A stretch of DNA of 15,231 bases from the NCBI GenBank assembly GCA_022614705.1, contig JAKEIB010000265.1, positions 1-15,231 on the forward strand. Direction: 5' to 3'. Within the stretch, counting starts at the first letter, position 1. The number at the start of each line of letters is the position of its first letter. A program made the translations under genes and the position numbers. The notes under the pieces are model-generated. The model searched no databases. It was not told where the DNA came from and saw only the letters and a program-made list of their open reading frames with translations. The DNA comes from Planctomycetota bacterium. GTDB taxonomy: Bacteria > Planctomycetota > Planctomycetia > Pirellulales > Lacipirellulaceae. Shown here piece after piece: positions 13,397 through 15,231 of this stretch.

Positions 13397-14749
13397 TTAC
13401 GCCACGTCGCTGATCGCGTCGCCATTCGCGATCGCGTGGCCGTTGCCGTTCCGCTCCAGATCCTGTCCGGTGCGGCGAAGTCGGATTCGCGCGTCGTCGG
13501 CCGGAATCGTCGCGAGATATTTTCGCGGCATGCGGCAATGGACCGAAACGCGGTCGTCGGCATACGTGCGGCTGAGAATTTCGCCGTGCTTGGCCAGGTA
13601 GGCCAACAAACGGCCGTTGGACACGTCTAATTCCACGTCGACGTCGAGAAAATGCTGCGTCAGTGCATCGCTCACCGCTGCGGCCAGTCGCGAAAGCCCT
13701 TCGCCGGTTCGCGCGCTGATTGGAATGGCAGCCGGGTAACGCTGCATCAGCATAGTCAGCGTGCTGGGCTCGTCGATCGCGTCGATTTGGTTGAGCACCA
13801 AGAGCGTATCCTTCTCGTGGATGTCGAGCTCCTCGAGCACCTTGTACACCGCTGCGATCTGATCAATCACCGCCGGATTGCTCGCATCCGCCACGTGCAG
13901 CAGCAAATCGGCCTGCCGCGCTTCCTCGAGCGTTGCCTGGAAGCTTGCCACCAGGCTGTGCGGCAGATCGCGGATGAAACCGACCGTGTCCGAAAGCAGC
14001 ACGGGTCCCCAATTGGGGAGCTGCCAACGTCGGGTGCGAGTGTCGAGCGTGGCGAACAGCTTGTCCTCGGCTAATGCATCGGCGCCCGTTAGCTTGTTCA
14101 GCAGTGTGCTCTTGCCGGCGTTCGTGTAGCCCACGAGCGACACGGTCATGCAATCGCTCCGCGCGGCCACTTCGCGCTCCTTTCGCCGCAGCACGCGACC
14201 CAGCTCGCCGCGCAGCTCAACGATCCGCCGCTCCACGAGCCGGCGGTCCGTTTCCAATTGCTTTTCACCAGGGCCGCGCATGCCGACGCCCGCCTTGATG
14301 CGCGACAAGTGCGTCCACATCCGCTTGAGCCGCGGCAGCGAATACTCAAGCTGAGCCAGCTCGACGGCCAGGCGTGCTTCGTGCGTTTGAGCACGCGTCG
14401 AGAAGATGTCGAGGATCACCTCGGTGCGATCCAGAACTTTCACCTTCAGCTCGCGCTCCAAGTTGCGCGTTTGAGCGGGAGAAAGATTGTTGTCGAAGAT
14501 GACGGCATCGGCATCGGTGGCTCGGACCATGAGCTCAAGCTGCTCCACTTTGCCCTTGCCGAGATAGGTCGTCTGATCGGGCGCTTCGCGCTTCTGAGTC
14601 AGCCGGCCGACGATTTCCGCCCCGGCTGTTTCCACAAGGCCCGCCAACTCGTCCAAGTTGTCGCGGACGCTCTCGCGATCTTTCAGCTCGACGCCGACCA
14701 AAACGGCCGACTCGCTTTGTACGCCCTGCTTACGGTCGATTTCCTTCAC
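13397..14749 (-). CDS. hflX: GTPase HflX
   Basis: HflX is a ribosome-associated GTPase that in E. coli splits stalled ribosomes after heat stress. The 450-residue protein has the N-terminal HflX domain (TTYLGKGKVEQL, FDNNLSPAQTRNLE). A helical linker follows with MRGPGEKQLETDRR (157-170). The GTPase domain has G1 GYTNAGKS (207-214), G3 DTVG (254-257), G4 NQID (320-323) and G5 SAR (345-347). The last ~20 residues are a low-complexity Asn/Gly/Ala tail. The start is GTG (14747-14749), matching the end of alignable sequence; a GGAG lies about 12 nt upstream, rather far. The closeness to the chaperonin genes fits a stress role but is not proof. Confidence 0.96.
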   Translation of the reverse strand: MKEIDRKQGVQSESAVLVGVELKDRESVRDNLDELAGLVETAGAEIVGRLTQKREAPDQTTYLGKGKVEQLELMVRATDADAVIFDNNLSPAQTRNLERELKVKVLDRTEVILDIFSTRAQTHEARLAVELAQLEYSLPRLKRMWTHLSRIKAGVGMRGPGEKQLETDRRLVERRIVELRGELGRVLRRKEREVAARSDCMTVSLVGYTNAGKSTLLNKLTGADALAEDKLFATLDTRTRRWQLPNWGPVLLSDTVGFIRDLPHSLVASFQATLEEARQADLLLHVADASNPAVIDQIAAVYKVLEELDIHEKDTLLVLNQIDAIDEPSTLTMLMQRYPAAIPISARTGEGLSRLAAAVSDALTQHFLDVDVELDVSNGRLLAYLAKHGEILSRTYADDRVSVHCRMPRKYLATIPADDARIRLRRTGQDLERNGNGHAIANGDAISDVA

Positions 14750-14882
14750 TAGAGATAGAGGCTCCTGATCGGGCCAAGATGTGCGTGTGTCATTCTACCT
14801 GATGTATTATACCTCGCTGTCAAGAGGCTCGAAATTCTAGGACGCAGCGATGTCGGCGGTGGTTCACACCGATTGGTTGGAA

Positions 14883-14936
14883 ATTTCGGATTGCGGATTG
14901 GGGAGGGGTTTCTTCCAACAATCCGCAATCCGAAAT
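14883..14936. repeat. Palindromic repeat between the beta-barrel gene and hflX
   Basis: ATTTCGGATTGCGGATTG (14883-14900) and CAATCCGCAATCCGAAAT (14919-14936) are perfect 18-bp inverted arms with an 18-bp spacer. The element starts 9 nt after the stop codon of the beta-barrel gene on the minus strand. The remaining spacer to hflX (14750-14882) shows no recognisable gene. Confidence 0.9.
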
Positions 14937-14945
14937 CCGCAATTC

Positions 14946-15231
14946 TTACCAAATAAACTCAATACCCGCGTGGCCGCCGTGGTAGAAAACGTCGCTGTCG
15001 TCCTCGACGAACGGCGTTCTCAGCGGACCGAGCCCATTGTCCACGGGACCCGGATTATACGGCGAACCCGTGTTAAAATTCTCGCCGGCCAGCACCACCG
15101 AGTCGATAAACAGCACTTCGTAACCCACGCGCAGCGACACGCTCGGCAACACGTCGGCCACCAGGTCGACACTGGCCTCGCCAATAAACGCGGCCTGGTC
15201 CTCGTCGAATTCCTCGAGCAGCGTGGGCGGC
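14946..15231 (-). CDS. BBP7-like outer-membrane beta-barrel protein, C-terminal fragment
   Basis: The frame is open from the right edge to a TAA at 14946-14948, giving about 94 residues. A GTG at 15161 is internal, because the reading continues upstream (LLEEFDEDQAAFIGEASVDL). Alternating hydrophobic strands such as VSLRVGYEVLFIDSVVLAG and the end FYHGGHAGIEFIW, with a terminal aromatic residue, are typical of outer-membrane beta-barrels. The wording resembles the large BBP7-type family of planctomycetes. The fragment would be the last barrel strands and the assembly signal. The function of the family is not known to me. Confidence 0.7.
   Translation of the reverse strand, partial: PPTLLEEFDEDQAAFIGEASVDLVADVLPSVSLRVGYEVLFIDSVVLAGENFNTGSPYNPGPVDNGLGPLRTPFVEDDSDVFYHGGHAGIEFIW

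Noticed and set aside
14749..14952. Minus-strand 67-codon frame between the beta-barrel gene and hflX
   Set aside because: Its sequence derives from the 14883-14936 repeat and has no coding features.
1..15231. tRNA genes, CRISPR array, complete IS element
   Set aside because: No tRNA T-loop with matching arms, no evenly spaced direct repeats and no transposase-like protein were seen on either strand.

Overview
The window looks like chromosomal DNA from a planctomycete, probably near the Pirellulales. This is inferred from four things: two groEL genes flanking groES on one strand; dnaJ-grpE-fmdB just downstream; a gene end resembling the planctomycete BBP7-type outer-membrane beta-barrel proteins at the right edge; and unusually many short palindromic repeats between genes. 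Coding GC is high, some starts are GTG, and Shine-Dalgarno signals are weak or absent at many genes. No rRNA, tRNA, CRISPR array, transposase or phage gene was recognised.

Layout, left to right. Positions 1-350 (+) are the 3' end of a probable RNA-ligase-family gene, followed by about 440 bp with no convincing gene. Next come arginine biosynthesis genes on the minus strand, argC (2114-3124) then argJ (790-2019); a C/G-rich repeat lies in frame inside argJ. A plus-strand block carries an RluA-family pseudouridine synthase (3338-4045) and a reverse-order toxin-antitoxin pair (RelE/ParE-like toxin 4137-4427, Phd/YefM-like antitoxin 4424-4666). From 4701 on, every recognised gene is on the minus strand. 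In transcription order from the right edge these are: beta-barrel protein end (14946-15231), hflX, a short-chain dehydrogenase, a secreted protein with three Cys-rich modules, groEL with a GGM tail, groES, groEL without a GGM tail, a small coiled-coil/membrane protein, dnaJ, grpE and an FmdB-type zinc-ribbon protein.

How the genes fit together. DnaJ and GrpE are the co-chaperones of DnaK (dnaK is not in the window), and GroEL/GroES are the chaperonin, so about 6.4 kb (5134-11531) is mostly a protein-folding locus. HflX is a ribosome-associated GTPase. ArgC and ArgJ act in the acetylated part of arginine synthesis.

The most striking non-coding signal is that most spacers hold a different palindromic or repeated element placed right at gene ends. 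Elements overlap or lie within about 10 nt of the stop codons of both groEL genes, groES, dnaJ, the Cys-rich protein, hflX, the antitoxin and the beta-barrel gene. One element family appears twice, at 3273-3333 and 13331-13395. I see no clearly new multi-gene system; the items most worth following up are this repeat placement, the argJ insertion, the two unlike GroELs and the triple Cys-module protein.
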